A stretch of 31,803 nucleotides of DNA from Bacillota bacterium (GTDB lineage Bacteria > Bacillota > UBA994). The DNA is taken from assembly GCA_018725275.1 (NCBI GenBank), contig QLUC01000005.1, positions 1-31,803 of the forward strand, in the 5' to 3' direction. Below, one piece after another: positions 22,899 to 31,065 of the stretch. The notes below the pieces were generated by a model that saw nothing but the letters and a program-made list of their open reading frames with translations, did no database searches and was not told where the DNA came from. Made by a program: the position numbers and the translations under genes. Positions within the stretch are counted from its first letter, which is position 1. Each line of letters opens with the position of its first letter.

Positions 22899-24623
22899 TT
22901 AGTAGCGCGGACGCGCGCGATAATGAGTGTGAAGCAAATCATGAGCCTTATCACCATTAGGCTCCCCGAGGAAGCTCCGGTAAAGCTCCTTAATAGCTGG
23001 GTTTTCGTGCGACTTGCGCACCCTCTTCAAGTGGTCCTGCCGGTAGAGGGCCGAAGCGCGCTTTTGCTTGATGTCGGGGTCCTTGCTAAAAGGCTGGCCA
23101 CCGCCGCCGATACAGCCACCGAGGCAACCCATAATCTCGATGAAGTGATAGCTGGCTTCGCCGGCTTTAATCTTATTGAGTATCTTCTCCGCCTGTCCGA
23201 GCGAGTTAACGATGGCCACGCGCAAAGTCATGCCGTTTAGCGGAATCTGTGCTTCGCGCACCCCGCCAAAACCACGCACCGCTTGAAACTCAACTTCCTC
23301 TAACTCTTTACCGGTCTTTATTTCGTAGACCGAGCGCAGTACCGCCTCGGTCACGCCACCGGTCACACCGAAAATGGTCCCGGCGCCGGAAGACATGCCC
23401 AGTGGCAGGTCAAATTCGCTATCGGGCAGGTTCGCAAAATCTATCCCCGCCTCCTTGATCATAAAAGCAAGCTCGCGCGTCGTGATAACAGCGTCGACAT
23501 CCTGCAAGCCGTCGCGCCCCATTTCCTCGCGACTAGCCTCAAATTTTTTGGCAGTGCAGGGCATGACCGCGACATGAAAAATATCCCGAGCCGCTATCCC
23601 AAACTTCTCTGCATAGTAAGTCTTGACGAGAGCGCCAAACATTTGCTGGGGGGATTTGCAGGTTGAGACCAAGTTAAGCATCTCCGGAAAGAAATGTTCC
23701 GCATATTTTACCCAGCCCGGACTACATGAAGTAATCTGTGGCAGGTTCTCGTTCTTTTCTAAGCGGTGCAGGAGTTCATGTCCTTCTTCGACTACAGTGA
23801 GGTCGGCACCAAATTGAGTGTCGAACACGCGGTTAAACCCTAGTTTACGGAGTGCCGCAACCATTTTTTCGGTGACGAGCGCTCCGGGCCGCAGGCCAAA
23901 CTCCTCACCAAGGGCGGCCCGCACCGCCGGTGCCACCTGAACCACGGTATGCAATGTACTATTGCCCAAGGCTTTCCAGACCTGTTCACTGGCGTCTCTT
24001 TCCCGCAGCGCAGCCACCGGGCAGACCTTAATGCACTGACCGCAGGCCACACAAGGCCCTTCAGCCAGTCCCCGGTTAAAGGGGGTGGTCACTACAGCAC
24101 GGGATCCACGACCCGCCAAACCGATGGCCGAAACCTTTTGGGTGTTTTCGCAGATGCGAATACACCTGCCGCAGAGAATGCACTTGTTTGGGTCTCTGAC
24201 CACGGCAATGCTACTCTCATCGAGGGCGAATTCGCGTTTTTTGCCCTTGAAGCGAACTTTTCGCACATTCAACTGATGAGAAAGATCCTGCAACTCGCAG
24301 GTGCCGTGACGTGGACAGACAAGGCAGTCCTCCGGGTGATTGGCCAAGAGGAGCTCCACAATCGATTTGCGGGTCTTGCGCACCACTTCGGAATTAGTGC
24401 GCACCACCATGCCATTCGCGGCCGGGTACACGCAGGAAGCGGCGAGATTCTTCAGGCCTTCTATTTCTACGACGCAGATGCGGCACGAGCCCTCCAGTTT
24501 AAGTTCAGGGTGATAGCACAAAGTTGGTATGTGCACTCCAGCTTTTTTTGCGGCATCGAGCACCGTTGAACCGGGGTCAACTTCAACCGGCGTGGAATCT
24601 ATAGTGAGCTTGAGGCGTTCCAT
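22899..24623 (-). CDS. hndD: [FeFe] hydrogenase catalytic subunit HndD
   Basis: HndD evolves or oxidises H2 at the H-cluster. The 574-residue protein has, in order, a plant-type [2Fe-2S] domain (CYHPELKLEGSCRICVVE, then CVYP), the His/Cys cluster segment CLVCPRHGTCELQ, two [4Fe-4S] motifs (CILCGRCIRICE and CVACGQCIKVCP), the H-cluster motifs TSCSPGW, MPCTAKKFEA and MGCLGGCIGGGGQP, and a C-terminal small-subunit-like region (ALYRQDHLKRVRKSHENP). It has the full multi-cluster layout of trimeric or tetrameric NAD(P)-linked, electron-bifurcating hydrogenases. The first H-cluster motif has Ser after the Cys. The ATG at 24621-24623 is chosen for its AAGGAG ribosome binding site and family-like N-terminus. 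Confidence 0.96.
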   Translation of the reverse strand: MERLKLTIDSTPVEVDPGSTVLDAAKKAGVHIPTLCYHPELKLEGSCRICVVEIEGLKNLAASCVYPAANGMVVRTNSEVVRKTRKSIVELLLANHPEDCLVCPRHGTCELQDLSHQLNVRKVRFKGKKREFALDESSIAVVRDPNKCILCGRCIRICENTQKVSAIGLAGRGSRAVVTTPFNRGLAEGPCVACGQCIKVCPVAALRERDASEQVWKALGNSTLHTVVQVAPAVRAALGEEFGLRPGALVTEKMVAALRKLGFNRVFDTQFGADLTVVEEGHELLHRLEKNENLPQITSCSPGWVKYAEHFFPEMLNLVSTCKSPQQMFGALVKTYYAEKFGIAARDIFHVAVMPCTAKKFEASREEMGRDGLQDVDAVITTRELAFMIKEAGIDFANLPDSEFDLPLGMSSGAGTIFGVTGGVTEAVLRSVYEIKTGKELEEVEFQAVRGFGGVREAQIPLNGMTLRVAIVNSLGQAEKILNKIKAGEASYHFIEIMGCLGGCIGGGGQPFSKDPDIKQKRASALYRQDHLKRVRKSHENPAIKELYRSFLGEPNGDKAHDLLHTHYRARPRY

Positions 24624-24643
24624 GCAAAATCTCCTTTCCGTGA

Positions 24644-26434
24644 CTAGCGTACAATCGCTTTGAATGGGCACTTAGGGACGCAAGCGCCGCACTTGATACA
24701 CTTAGCCTTGTCGATGATATGCACCTGTTTCAATGTGCCGCTGATGGCGTCAACGGGGCACACTTTCTTGCACAGGGTGCAACCCTTGCATTTTTCGGCA
24801 ATTACGCTGTAACTTAGGAGCGCCTGACAGACGCCCGCCGGACACTTCTTGTCCACCACATGGGCCTCAAATTCCGCACGGAAGAAACGCAAGGTGGCCA
24901 ATACCGGATTGGGGGCGGTGTTCCCCAGGCCGCAGAGTGATGCGCCTTTGATGGTTGCCGATAACTCGAGCAGCAAATCTACATCATCCGGGGTGCCATG
25001 CCCCTTTGTGATCCTTTCGAGAATTTCGAGCATGCGCTTGGTACCCTCGCGGCAGGGCACGCACTTCCCGCAGGACTCTTCTTGGGTAAACTCAAGGAAG
25101 AAGCGGGCCACGTCAACCATGCAGGCGCTTTCGTCCATGACTATGAGTCCGCCCGAGCCCATCATCGAACCCACCGCAGTGAGAGTATCGTAGTCCACCG
25201 GAGTATCAAGTAAGGAAGCCGGCAAACAGCCGCCCGAAGGCCCACCGGTCTGGCAAGCCTTGAAAGCCTTTTTGTCGGGAATGCCGCCGCCAATGTCGTA
25301 AATTATCTCCCGCAGGGTAATGCCCATCGGCACTTCCACCAGACCGGTATTATTTATATTGCCCGCTAGGGCGAACACCTTAGTACCCTTAGAGTTCTCT
25401 GTTCCCATCGCGGCGAACCACTCCGCACCTTTGCGCAAAATTTGCGGGATGTTGGCAAAGGTCTCGACATTGTTAATGAGGGTGGGCTTATCCCACAGCC
25501 CGCGCACTGCCGGGTAGGGCGGCCGCGGCTTGGGCATACCACGCTTACCCTCAATCGAGGCAATAAGCGCGGTTTCCTCGCCACAAACGAAGGCCCCGGC
25601 ACCGAGGCGGATGCTCAGGTCAAAACTAAACTTGGTGCCAAAAATGCCCTTACCCAAAATTCCTAACTGGCGTGCTTGGTCGATGGCTATGCTCAAGCGA
25701 TTAACGGCAATGGGATACTCGGCGCGCACATAGACATAGCCTTGGCTGGCACCAATGGCGTAGCCGGCAATCGCCATCGCCTCAATAATCGCATGGGGGT
25801 CACCCTCTAATATACTGCGGTCCATAAAGGCACCGGGGTCGCCTTCATCGGCGTTGCAGACTACGTACTTAATGGGTCCTGGGCTACGTGCCGCAAACTC
25901 CCATTTCAGGCCCGTAGAAAAACCGCCGCCACCTCGGCCGCGCAGCCCCGATTGTTTAACCATGTGGATGACCTCGGCTGGCGTCATCTGGGTCAAAGCG
26001 TTAGCCAAGGCTTGGTAGCCGTCGAGGGCGATATATTCTTCGATATTTTCAGCGTCAATAGCGCCGCAGTTAGCCAAAGCCACGCGCTGCTGCTTCTTGT
26101 AAAAGCCAATGTCAGTAAAAAAGGCTGTCGGTTTCGGGTTCTGCACGTCCCGATAGAGCAGGCGCTCGACCATGCGGCCCTTGAGAAGGTGCTCACTGAC
26201 TAACTCTGCTGCGTCCTCCGGCTTGACATAACAGTAAAACGAACCCTCGGGATAAATCATGACAATGGGACCGATTTTACAAAAGCCAAAACAACCCGTC
26301 TCGACAATCTTGACTTCGCTCTCAAGACCAAGGCGGGATACTTCTTGTTCGATGGCTTTTTCCACCGCTTTACAGCCTGAGGATGTGCACCCCGTGCCGG
26401 CGCAGACTAAAACATGAGAACGGACGTATGCCAT
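24644..26434 (-). CDS. hndC: NAD(P)-linked hydrogenase flavoprotein subunit HndC (NuoF-like)
   Basis: HndC binds FMN and NAD(P)H and is the likely site of electron bifurcation with ferredoxin. The 596-residue protein has an N-terminal thioredoxin-like [2Fe-2S] domain (Cys 11, 16, 48, 52), the NuoF core with GLRGRGGGGFSTGLKW (FMN and NAD site) and CNADEGDPGAFMDRSILEG, the [4Fe-4S] motif SCGKCVPCREGTKRM with a distal CGLGNTAPNP, and a C-terminal ferredoxin domain with two motifs, CKGCTLCKKVCP and CIKCGACVPKCP. The ATG follows AGGAGG. It lies 11 bases after hndB and 20 bases before hndD. Confidence 0.96.
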   Translation of the reverse strand: MAYVRSHVLVCAGTGCTSSGCKAVEKAIEQEVSRLGLESEVKIVETGCFGFCKIGPIVMIYPEGSFYCYVKPEDAAELVSEHLLKGRMVERLLYRDVQNPKPTAFFTDIGFYKKQQRVALANCGAIDAENIEEYIALDGYQALANALTQMTPAEVIHMVKQSGLRGRGGGGFSTGLKWEFAARSPGPIKYVVCNADEGDPGAFMDRSILEGDPHAIIEAMAIAGYAIGASQGYVYVRAEYPIAVNRLSIAIDQARQLGILGKGIFGTKFSFDLSIRLGAGAFVCGEETALIASIEGKRGMPKPRPPYPAVRGLWDKPTLINNVETFANIPQILRKGAEWFAAMGTENSKGTKVFALAGNINNTGLVEVPMGITLREIIYDIGGGIPDKKAFKACQTGGPSGGCLPASLLDTPVDYDTLTAVGSMMGSGGLIVMDESACMVDVARFFLEFTQEESCGKCVPCREGTKRMLEILERITKGHGTPDDVDLLLELSATIKGASLCGLGNTAPNPVLATLRFFRAEFEAHVVDKKCPAGVCQALLSYSVIAEKCKGCTLCKKVCPVDAISGTLKQVHIIDKAKCIKCGACVPKCPFKAIVR

Positions 26435-26445
26435 TGTGATTCCTC

Positions 26446-26778
26446 CTATTCGGCGCTTTCCGTGACTGCTTTACTGATCAATTCTCGGACCATCTCAGGA
26501 GTACATTGTTTGTAAAGCACCTCTTCACCGTGGGCGCACACCAAGACCGCAGTCTGCTCGGTGGCCAAAACATCTATCTCGCGTTGCTCTACCTGCACCG
26601 TGCTCAGTCCCTTAACGGCAATTTCTTCAAGCGCTGCCGCCATGACGGCCCGCGACCCCGAGGAGATGGCGGTGGTCCCGGAAGCTATGACTATTTTTAC
26701 CGGTGAACCATTAGTTCGCACTCTGAGCTGCTTTCTGACTCGGGATCTAATTTCGTTTAATTCAGCCACCGTTAACAT
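26446..26778 (-). CDS. hndB: HndB-like subunit with degenerate [2Fe-2S] domain
   Basis: The 110-residue product aligns with thioredoxin-like [2Fe-2S] ferredoxin domains such as the N-terminus of its neighbour HndC, but all four cluster cysteines are replaced. KIVIASGTTAISSGS lines up with VLVCAGTGCTSSG, giving Ala for both first-pair cysteines. REIDVLATEQTAVLV lines up with TGCFGFCKIGPIVMI, giving Ile and Ala. It therefore cannot hold the cluster in the usual way and may be structural. Two cysteines remain elsewhere (CAHGEE, QCTPE). The ATG at 26776-26778 is preferred for its GGGTGGG motif and family-like start; the frame is open further upstream through the promoter and operator. It heads the hnd operon. 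Confidence 0.82.
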   Translation of the reverse strand: MLTVAELNEIRSRVRKQLRVRTNGSPVKIVIASGTTAISSGSRAVMAAALEEIAVKGLSTVQVEQREIDVLATEQTAVLVCAHGEEVLYKQCTPEMVRELISKAVTESAE

Positions 26779-26797
26779 GTCAGTCCCACCCATCATG

Positions 26798-26826
26798 AAT
26801 TTATCAGATGATTTAGCCTTTGTGAA
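26798..26826 (-). promoter_or_regulatory. Promoter of the hnd operon
   Basis: On the minus strand TTCACA (plus 26821-26826, five of six matches to the -35) and TAAATT (plus 26798-26803, four of six to the -10) are 17 bases apart. The -35 lies inside the proposed Rex operator, so bound Rex would block RNA polymerase. The predicted transcript starts just before the hndB ribosome binding site. Confidence 0.6.
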
Positions 26827-26837
26827 AAAATTAACTA
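26820..26837 (-). promoter_or_regulatory. Candidate Rex operator upstream of hndB
   Basis: The plus strand reads TTGTGAAAAAATTAACTA, sixteen of eighteen positions matching the Rex consensus TTGTGAA-WWWW-TTCACAA. It is located 42 bases upstream of hndB, overlaps the -35 of the likely promoter, and lies directly after the rex gene. Hydrogenase operons are known Rex targets in clostridia. The site predicts derepression when NADH/NAD+ is high. Confidence 0.72.
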
Positions 26838-26866
26838 CCTCGTGCTGTTTGTAATCTAGCACGAGG
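26825..26866 (-). terminator. Terminator-like hairpin after rex
   Basis: On the minus strand CCTCGTGCT and AGCACGAGG (plus 26858-26866 and 26838-26846) form a perfect nine-base-pair stem with an eleven-base loop, then TAGTTAATTTTTT. The T tract is inside the Rex operator, so termination of the rex transcript and control of the hnd operon share the same bases. Confidence 0.7.
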
Positions 26867-26924
26867 TTTAGTGGTCGTCAACGCTCTGCGGCATCTTTGT
26901 GTGATGTTTCGCCTCGGTCATTCG

Positions 26925-27554
26925 CTATCTTTCCCGTTGTGCTAAATAGTACGAAAGGGCCAGCATGCCGACAATCATATTTTCTTGTCGCACTTCGACA
27001 TGGTCGGGGACAATCAGTCTGACGGGCGCAAAATTCCAGATGGCTTTTATGCCTCCCTGCACCAAAGCGTCGGTAACTTTCTGCGCCGCATGAGCGGGGA
27101 CGGCGATAATGGCCATTTCTGCTCCCATTTGCGGCACAATTTCCACGATGCGGTGCGCAGGCATGACGCGTTGCCCGACGATGGTGAGGCCGATTTTGTT
27201 CGGGTCGGCATCAAAAATAGCCGATATATTAAAGCCATGCTCCCGAAAGCCGTCATAATTGGCCAGAGCCTGTCCGAGGTGTCCAACCCCGACCAGCACC
27301 AGCTTGCGCGACCGGTTAACACCGAGAATTTGCGATACCTGCGCGAGAAGGGCAGGTACGTCGTAGCCTACCCCACGCCGCCCAAACTCGCCAAAATATG
27401 CTAAGTCCTTGCGGATTTGCACCGAAGTAATGGCCAGCAGGTTGCCTAGCTCCTCACTCGAGACCACCTCCACCCCGCTACTGGCGAGGCGGGTCAGACA
27501 ACGCAAGTAGAGAGGTAGGCGCTCGATAGTGGGGCGTGGAATTTGTACCACCAC
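26925..27554 (-). CDS. rex: Redox-sensing transcriptional repressor Rex
   Basis: Rex represses fermentation, hydrogenase and respiration genes when NAD+ is high and leaves DNA when NADH rises. The 209-residue protein has the N-terminal winged helix with IPRPTIERLPLYLRCL, SSEELGNLLAITSVQIRKDL and YFGEFGRRGVGYDV, then a Rossmann domain with VLVGVGHLGQALANY, and the C-terminal swapped helix NMIVGMLALSYYL. The start is GTG with AGGAGG upstream, 15 bases after the aldolase stop, so it is probably cotranscribed with it. A matching operator lies just downstream, before hndB. Confidence 0.97.
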   Translation of the reverse strand: MVVQIPRPTIERLPLYLRCLTRLASSGVEVVSSEELGNLLAITSVQIRKDLAYFGEFGRRGVGYDVPALLAQVSQILGVNRSRKLVLVGVGHLGQALANYDGFREHGFNISAIFDADPNKIGLTIVGQRVMPAHRIVEIVPQMGAEMAIIAVPAHAAQKVTDALVQGGIKAIWNFAPVRLIVPDHVEVRQENMIVGMLALSYYLAQRER

Positions 27555-27569
27555 CTCTATATGACCTCC

Positions 27570-28868
27570 TTACTCATCATAATCTCCCATGGGCTTGGCA
27601 AGAGATTCACGAGAAAACGAATTCAGGACCGGTAAATGTGCTTGCAGCATACTCCCAAGGTTTAAACTACCGGTTTCCGCTAATTTATCGCGCGTCGCCA
27701 TAGCGACCACTTGCATGTACTGGGTGAAAATAGCCGGTCCACAGTATTTTTTGTCACCGGCGCGGATGGAGTCAATATTCGCCACCGCATACTCCCCCAC
27801 CGCGCTCGAGCCCGCCACCAGAAAATGGGTGTTGACATTGTTCTTGCCAACCAGCCCCCGCGCAATCTTGGCTGCACCGCTACCGCCGTGTTGGGCAAAG
27901 GGGATATACCTGCCGAGCGATCGGTAAAGCGCAGACTGCACAACCTCCATGCGCTCCACATCTGGCTCGCGTTTACTATCCTTCTTCGCGGCATGCTCCA
28001 TGCCGATGGGGTAAGCAATCGCATCGGCCCCGGTGTACCGGATAAACGAAACGACCTTCGCGGCAAAATGCTCGAGCTCTTTTCCCCTGAGCTTTTGGTA
28101 GTCAAGTGCTTGTCCGCTGGTGCCCGTAGCACCAAACTCGGCCTCGATAATGATTTCATCATTGCCTAGGGTGTGGCGGACCGTGTCGCGAATATCGCGC
28201 GTTACCAAAAAGTCGAGCACCGGCGGTAATTGCTCGGTATCAATCATGCCCCAAGCCGGACGAACCAGTTCCACCACCCGCACAAAATCTCGCTTAAAGA
28301 CTAGATATTCCTGCCCTGTAAAGTAACGACAGTAGGCTTCCCTCGTGTCCGCATCGATAACTGCTTCTTCACCAAAGACAGCGAGCATATGCTCGAGGAC
28401 ATGCCCCAGGCGAGCTTCAGCCAAAGTGTGGCTCAAACCCTGTGTAGGGTATAAGCGAGCGAGAAGTTTCTCTTTGCTAAACGCCGGCACTTTGAAGTGG
28501 TCAAGGGAGAGGGCTAGGTAGGGGGCGTTGTATTCTCGGGCTACGCGTGTTAATTGCTGGGCAGCCAGTTGTGCTCCGAGCACCACATTGGTGTCGGGGT
28601 TGTAGTGTTTGACTCCCTGGAGGGGGGGCACCTTGCCTGGGTCACCGGCGGCCGCCTCGGCCGCGTTCTGACTCATCTGCACAATGATCGGTGAGCCGTC
28701 CCCTAATGCTCCCGCCATGGCAAAAGCCCTGAACTGGAGCTCTAAGGGGAAGTTGGCATTAGCCGCGAGGAGCGTGACCCTCTCATTTTCCGGCTTCAGC
28801 CGGCCATCGGTAGTAAAAGGTGAGGTAAGACTAAAGATGTGGCGAAGTCCTGCTCCGGTCAATAGCAT
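27570..28868 (-). CDS. Class II (metal-dependent) aldolase, fructose-bisphosphate aldolase-like, long form
   Basis: The 432-residue protein has the class II ketose-bisphosphate aldolase signatures: LSLDHFKVP (Asp123, His124), EAEFGATGTSGQA with the metal-site Glu, IGMEHAAKK with a ligand His, FAQHGGSGA with the last ligand His, and ANIDSIRAGD for phosphate binding. It is well over 100 residues longer than the usual class II fructose-bisphosphate aldolase; the extra residues lie in the middle (about 145-215) and at the C-terminus. The ATG at 28866-28868 is chosen because GGGAGG lies eight bases before it. Most likely a glycolytic or gluconeogenic aldolase; another ketose substrate is possible. 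It is placed just before rex. Confidence 0.85.
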   Translation of the reverse strand: MLLTGAGLRHIFSLTSPFTTDGRLKPENERVTLLAANANFPLELQFRAFAMAGALGDGSPIIVQMSQNAAEAAAGDPGKVPPLQGVKHYNPDTNVVLGAQLAAQQLTRVAREYNAPYLALSLDHFKVPAFSKEKLLARLYPTQGLSHTLAEARLGHVLEHMLAVFGEEAVIDADTREAYCRYFTGQEYLVFKRDFVRVVELVRPAWGMIDTEQLPPVLDFLVTRDIRDTVRHTLGNDEIIIEAEFGATGTSGQALDYQKLRGKELEHFAAKVVSFIRYTGADAIAYPIGMEHAAKKDSKREPDVERMEVVQSALYRSLGRYIPFAQHGGSGAAKIARGLVGKNNVNTHFLVAGSSAVGEYAVANIDSIRAGDKKYCGPAIFTQYMQVVAMATRDKLAETGSLNLGSMLQAHLPVLNSFSRESLAKPMGDYDE

Positions 28869-28904
28869 GCGCGGCACCTCCCAATTAATTACTCTGGCAT
28901 CAAC

Positions 28905-29462
28905 CTAGGCGCGATCGAGGTACTCCCTCGTGCGCGTGTCGATGCGCAGCTTGTCCCCGACGTTTATAAAGAAAGGGACGTTGATAACTAAGCCTGTTTC
29001 CATAGTCGCCGGCTTGGAACCACCCGTGGCCGTATCGCCGCGATAACCCGGGGCGGTATCGCTAACCGTCAGCTCGACATAGAACGGCAGTTCCACCCCC
29101 ATGACCTTTTCATTATACATGAGCATGGTCACATTCTCGTTCCCCTTGAGGAATTTAATGTCATCCCCGAGGGTGTCGTGGCTGACATTCATCTGCTCGT
29201 AGTTCTCGTTGTCCATGAAGGTGTAAAAATCACCGGTATCATAGAGGTACTGCATGATGCGACGTTCGACATGGGCACGGTTGACCTTCTCGCCGGCGCG
29301 AAAAGTAGTCTCTTGCACTGCGCCGGTTTCAACATTCTTCAGTTTGGCGCGCACAAACGCCGCGCCCTTGCCTGGCTTCACATGTTGAAAATCAACAATT
29401 TGGTAGACGGACCCATCCATCTCAATGGTCACGCCGGTACGAAATTCGCTCGTGGAAATCAT
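28905..29462 (-). CDS. efp: Elongation factor P
   Basis: EF-P binds between the P and E sites of the ribosome and relieves stalling at consecutive prolines. The 185-residue protein has the three-domain layout with the loop HVKPGKGAAFVR (Lys32, the position modified in other bacteria), GEKVNRAHVERR, and the C-terminal TGLVINVPFFINVGDKLRID. The ATG has AGGAGG upstream. The modification enzyme cannot be told from here: no epmA or ymfI-like gene is in the window. The order aroQ-pepP-efp matches Bacillus, but the next gene there (yqhV, then spoIIIAA) is replaced by the aldolase-rex-hydrogenase block. Confidence 0.98.
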   Translation of the reverse strand: MISTSEFRTGVTIEMDGSVYQIVDFQHVKPGKGAAFVRAKLKNVETGAVQETTFRAGEKVNRAHVERRIMQYLYDTGDFYTFMDNENYEQMNVSHDTLGDDIKFLKGNENVTMLMYNEKVMGVELPFYVELTVSDTAPGYRGDTATGGSKPATMETGLVINVPFFINVGDKLRIDTRTREYLDRA

Positions 29463-29497
29463 CTGTTCATCCTCCTAAATCGCCTTGACAACGACAG

Positions 29498-30565
29498 CTA
29501 CCCTAAAGTGGTGAGCTCCTTCGGGAAGCTGTTAAAATTGCGATAGCCTGTCTCGGTCACCAGGACCATATCTTCGATGCGCACCCCACCCCAGCCTGGC
29601 AGGTAGATGCCCGGCTCGACCGTGATGACCATGCCGGGGCTAAAGAGGTCCTCGGACTTACTGCCGGCACCGGGGCCTTCATGCACCGCCCGACCAACCC
29701 CATGGCCTAGACCATGCCCAAAGCGCTCACCATAGCCTTGCGCCGTTATGACATCGCGGGCGACCTTATCAAAGGCCCGCCCGATGAGTCCGGGCCGCAA
29801 AGCCGAGAGGGCCTGCTCCTGCGCAGCCAAGACAGTGCTGTAGACCCTCTCTTGCTCAAGCGTTGCCTTAGCGCCCACGATAAAGGTGCGGGTCATGTCG
29901 CAGCAGTAACCATTGTACACAGCACCAAAGTCAAGCGTCAAGAAGTCCCCCCGCTCAATTAAGCGTTCCGAGGCCCGCCCATGGGGCAAGCTCGAGCGCG
30001 GACCTGAAGCCGCGATAATATCAAAAGGAAGCCTCTCGGCACCGCGCTTACGGAGCGCAAATTCGAGATTGAGCGCGACAAATTTCTCACTGACACCGGG
30101 CTTGACCATAGGTAAGACCTCGGCTAGAGCGGCTTCGGCAATCAGTGCCGCCTGCTGCATATTCTCTACCTCGCCGGCATCTTTAACTTGGCGCAACTTC
30201 TCGACTAGGCCGGTTGTGGGCATTAGCGTGACCCCTAATTTCTCCTTCAGTTCATGGTATGTACTGAAAGTGACGAAATCACTCTCAAAGGCCAGTACTC
30301 TAATGTTAGCGTCGTCGAGAGCTTGTTTGAGACTGTCCGACAAGACCGGGGCGTAATCGCGAACTACAAAGTACGGGCACTCGGCACTCGCCTGCTCAAT
30401 GTAGCGAAAGTCAGTGAGGAGCAGTGCTACCTCTCTGCCCACCAACAGGTAGGCGTTAGAGCCGGTAAACCCACTGATGTAGGTGCGGTTGTCCGGTTTA
30501 ATGATTAGCAGAGCGTCGGCCTCCGCCGGTATTGCCTGGCGTAGTCTATCTATGCGCTGGCTCAT
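29498..30565 (-). CDS. Xaa-Pro aminopeptidase/dipeptidase (M24B family)
   Basis: This dimetal peptidase cleaves bonds next to proline. The 355-residue protein has a creatinase-type N-terminal domain (about residues 1-125, with YISGFTGSNAYLL) and a pita-bread catalytic domain. The five metal ligands are visible: the two Asp in LDFGAVYNGYCCDMTR, His in GHGLGHGVGRAVHEGPG, Glu in TVEPGIYLPGWGGVRIED and the second Glu in the same block. The start ATG has GAGGAGG upstream. It corresponds to Bacillus yqhT between aroQ and efp. Confidence 0.95.
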   Translation of the reverse strand: MSQRIDRLRQAIPAEADALLIIKPDNRTYISGFTGSNAYLLVGREVALLLTDFRYIEQASAECPYFVVRDYAPVLSDSLKQALDDANIRVLAFESDFVTFSTYHELKEKLGVTLMPTTGLVEKLRQVKDAGEVENMQQAALIAEAALAEVLPMVKPGVSEKFVALNLEFALRKRGAERLPFDIIAASGPRSSLPHGRASERLIERGDFLTLDFGAVYNGYCCDMTRTFIVGAKATLEQERVYSTVLAAQEQALSALRPGLIGRAFDKVARDVITAQGYGERFGHGLGHGVGRAVHEGPGAGSKSEDLFSPGMVITVEPGIYLPGWGGVRIEDMVLVTETGYRNFNSFPKELTTLG

Positions 30566-30590
30566 TTATTTGCGCCTCCTCTACAGTTCT

Positions 30591-31046
30591 TCAGCTCTGC
30601 GTGTTGGCCGTGGCACCAAGGAGCTGGTTGGCCGCATTCAAGGCCATAATATAGCCATAAGGACCAAAACCACTGACTTGCCCTACACTGACCGGCGCCA
30701 CGACGGACTTATGGCGAAACTCTTCGCGCTGGTAGATATTCGTCAGATGCACCTCGATAGTCGGCACACCGCAGGCGGCAATGGCGTCGCGGATGGCAAT
30801 GCTGTAGTGGGTATAGGCACCGGGGTTAATAATGATGCAATCGTGGCTGCCGAGTGCATCTTGAATGGCCGTAACTATTTCCCCTTCGGAGTTGCTCTGC
30901 ATGATTTCGATCTCCCAGTTAAGGCCAAGGGCGGCGGCACTCAGGGCCGCGTTTAATTCTGTCAGCGTGGTCAGCCCGTAGATGCGTCGTTCGCGTTGCC
31001 CCAACATATTGAGATTTGGACCATGGATGACTAAGGTGCTCGGCAA
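30591..31046 (-). CDS. aroQ: Type II 3-dehydroquinate dehydratase
   Basis: AroQ removes water from 3-dehydroquinate in the shikimate pathway. The 151-residue protein has VIHGPNLNMLGQRERRIYG with the catalytic Arg and Tyr, QSNSEGEIVTAI, NPGAYTHYSIAIRDAI, EVHLTNIYQREEFRHKS with the catalytic His, and SVGQVSGFGPYGY. I chose the TTG start at 31044-31046 because GAAGGGGG lies eight bases upstream and the length fits the family; the GTG at 31100 would add foreign residues and overlap the upstream ORF. In the motif IREP/RERR the usual Pro is replaced by Arg. Confidence 0.94.
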   Translation of the reverse strand: MPSTLVIHGPNLNMLGQRERRIYGLTTLTELNAALSAAALGLNWEIEIMQSNSEGEIVTAIQDALGSHDCIIINPGAYTHYSIAIRDAIAACGVPTIEVHLTNIYQREEFRHKSVVAPVSVGQVSGFGPYGYIMALNAANQLLGATANTQS

Positions 31047-31065
31047 AGAAAAATCCCCCTTCGTG

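Noticed and set aside
23949..24569. Open frame of about 206 codons on the plus strand opposite hndD
   Set aside because: hndD has complete cluster motifs on the other strand; the plus-strand product has no recognisable domain.
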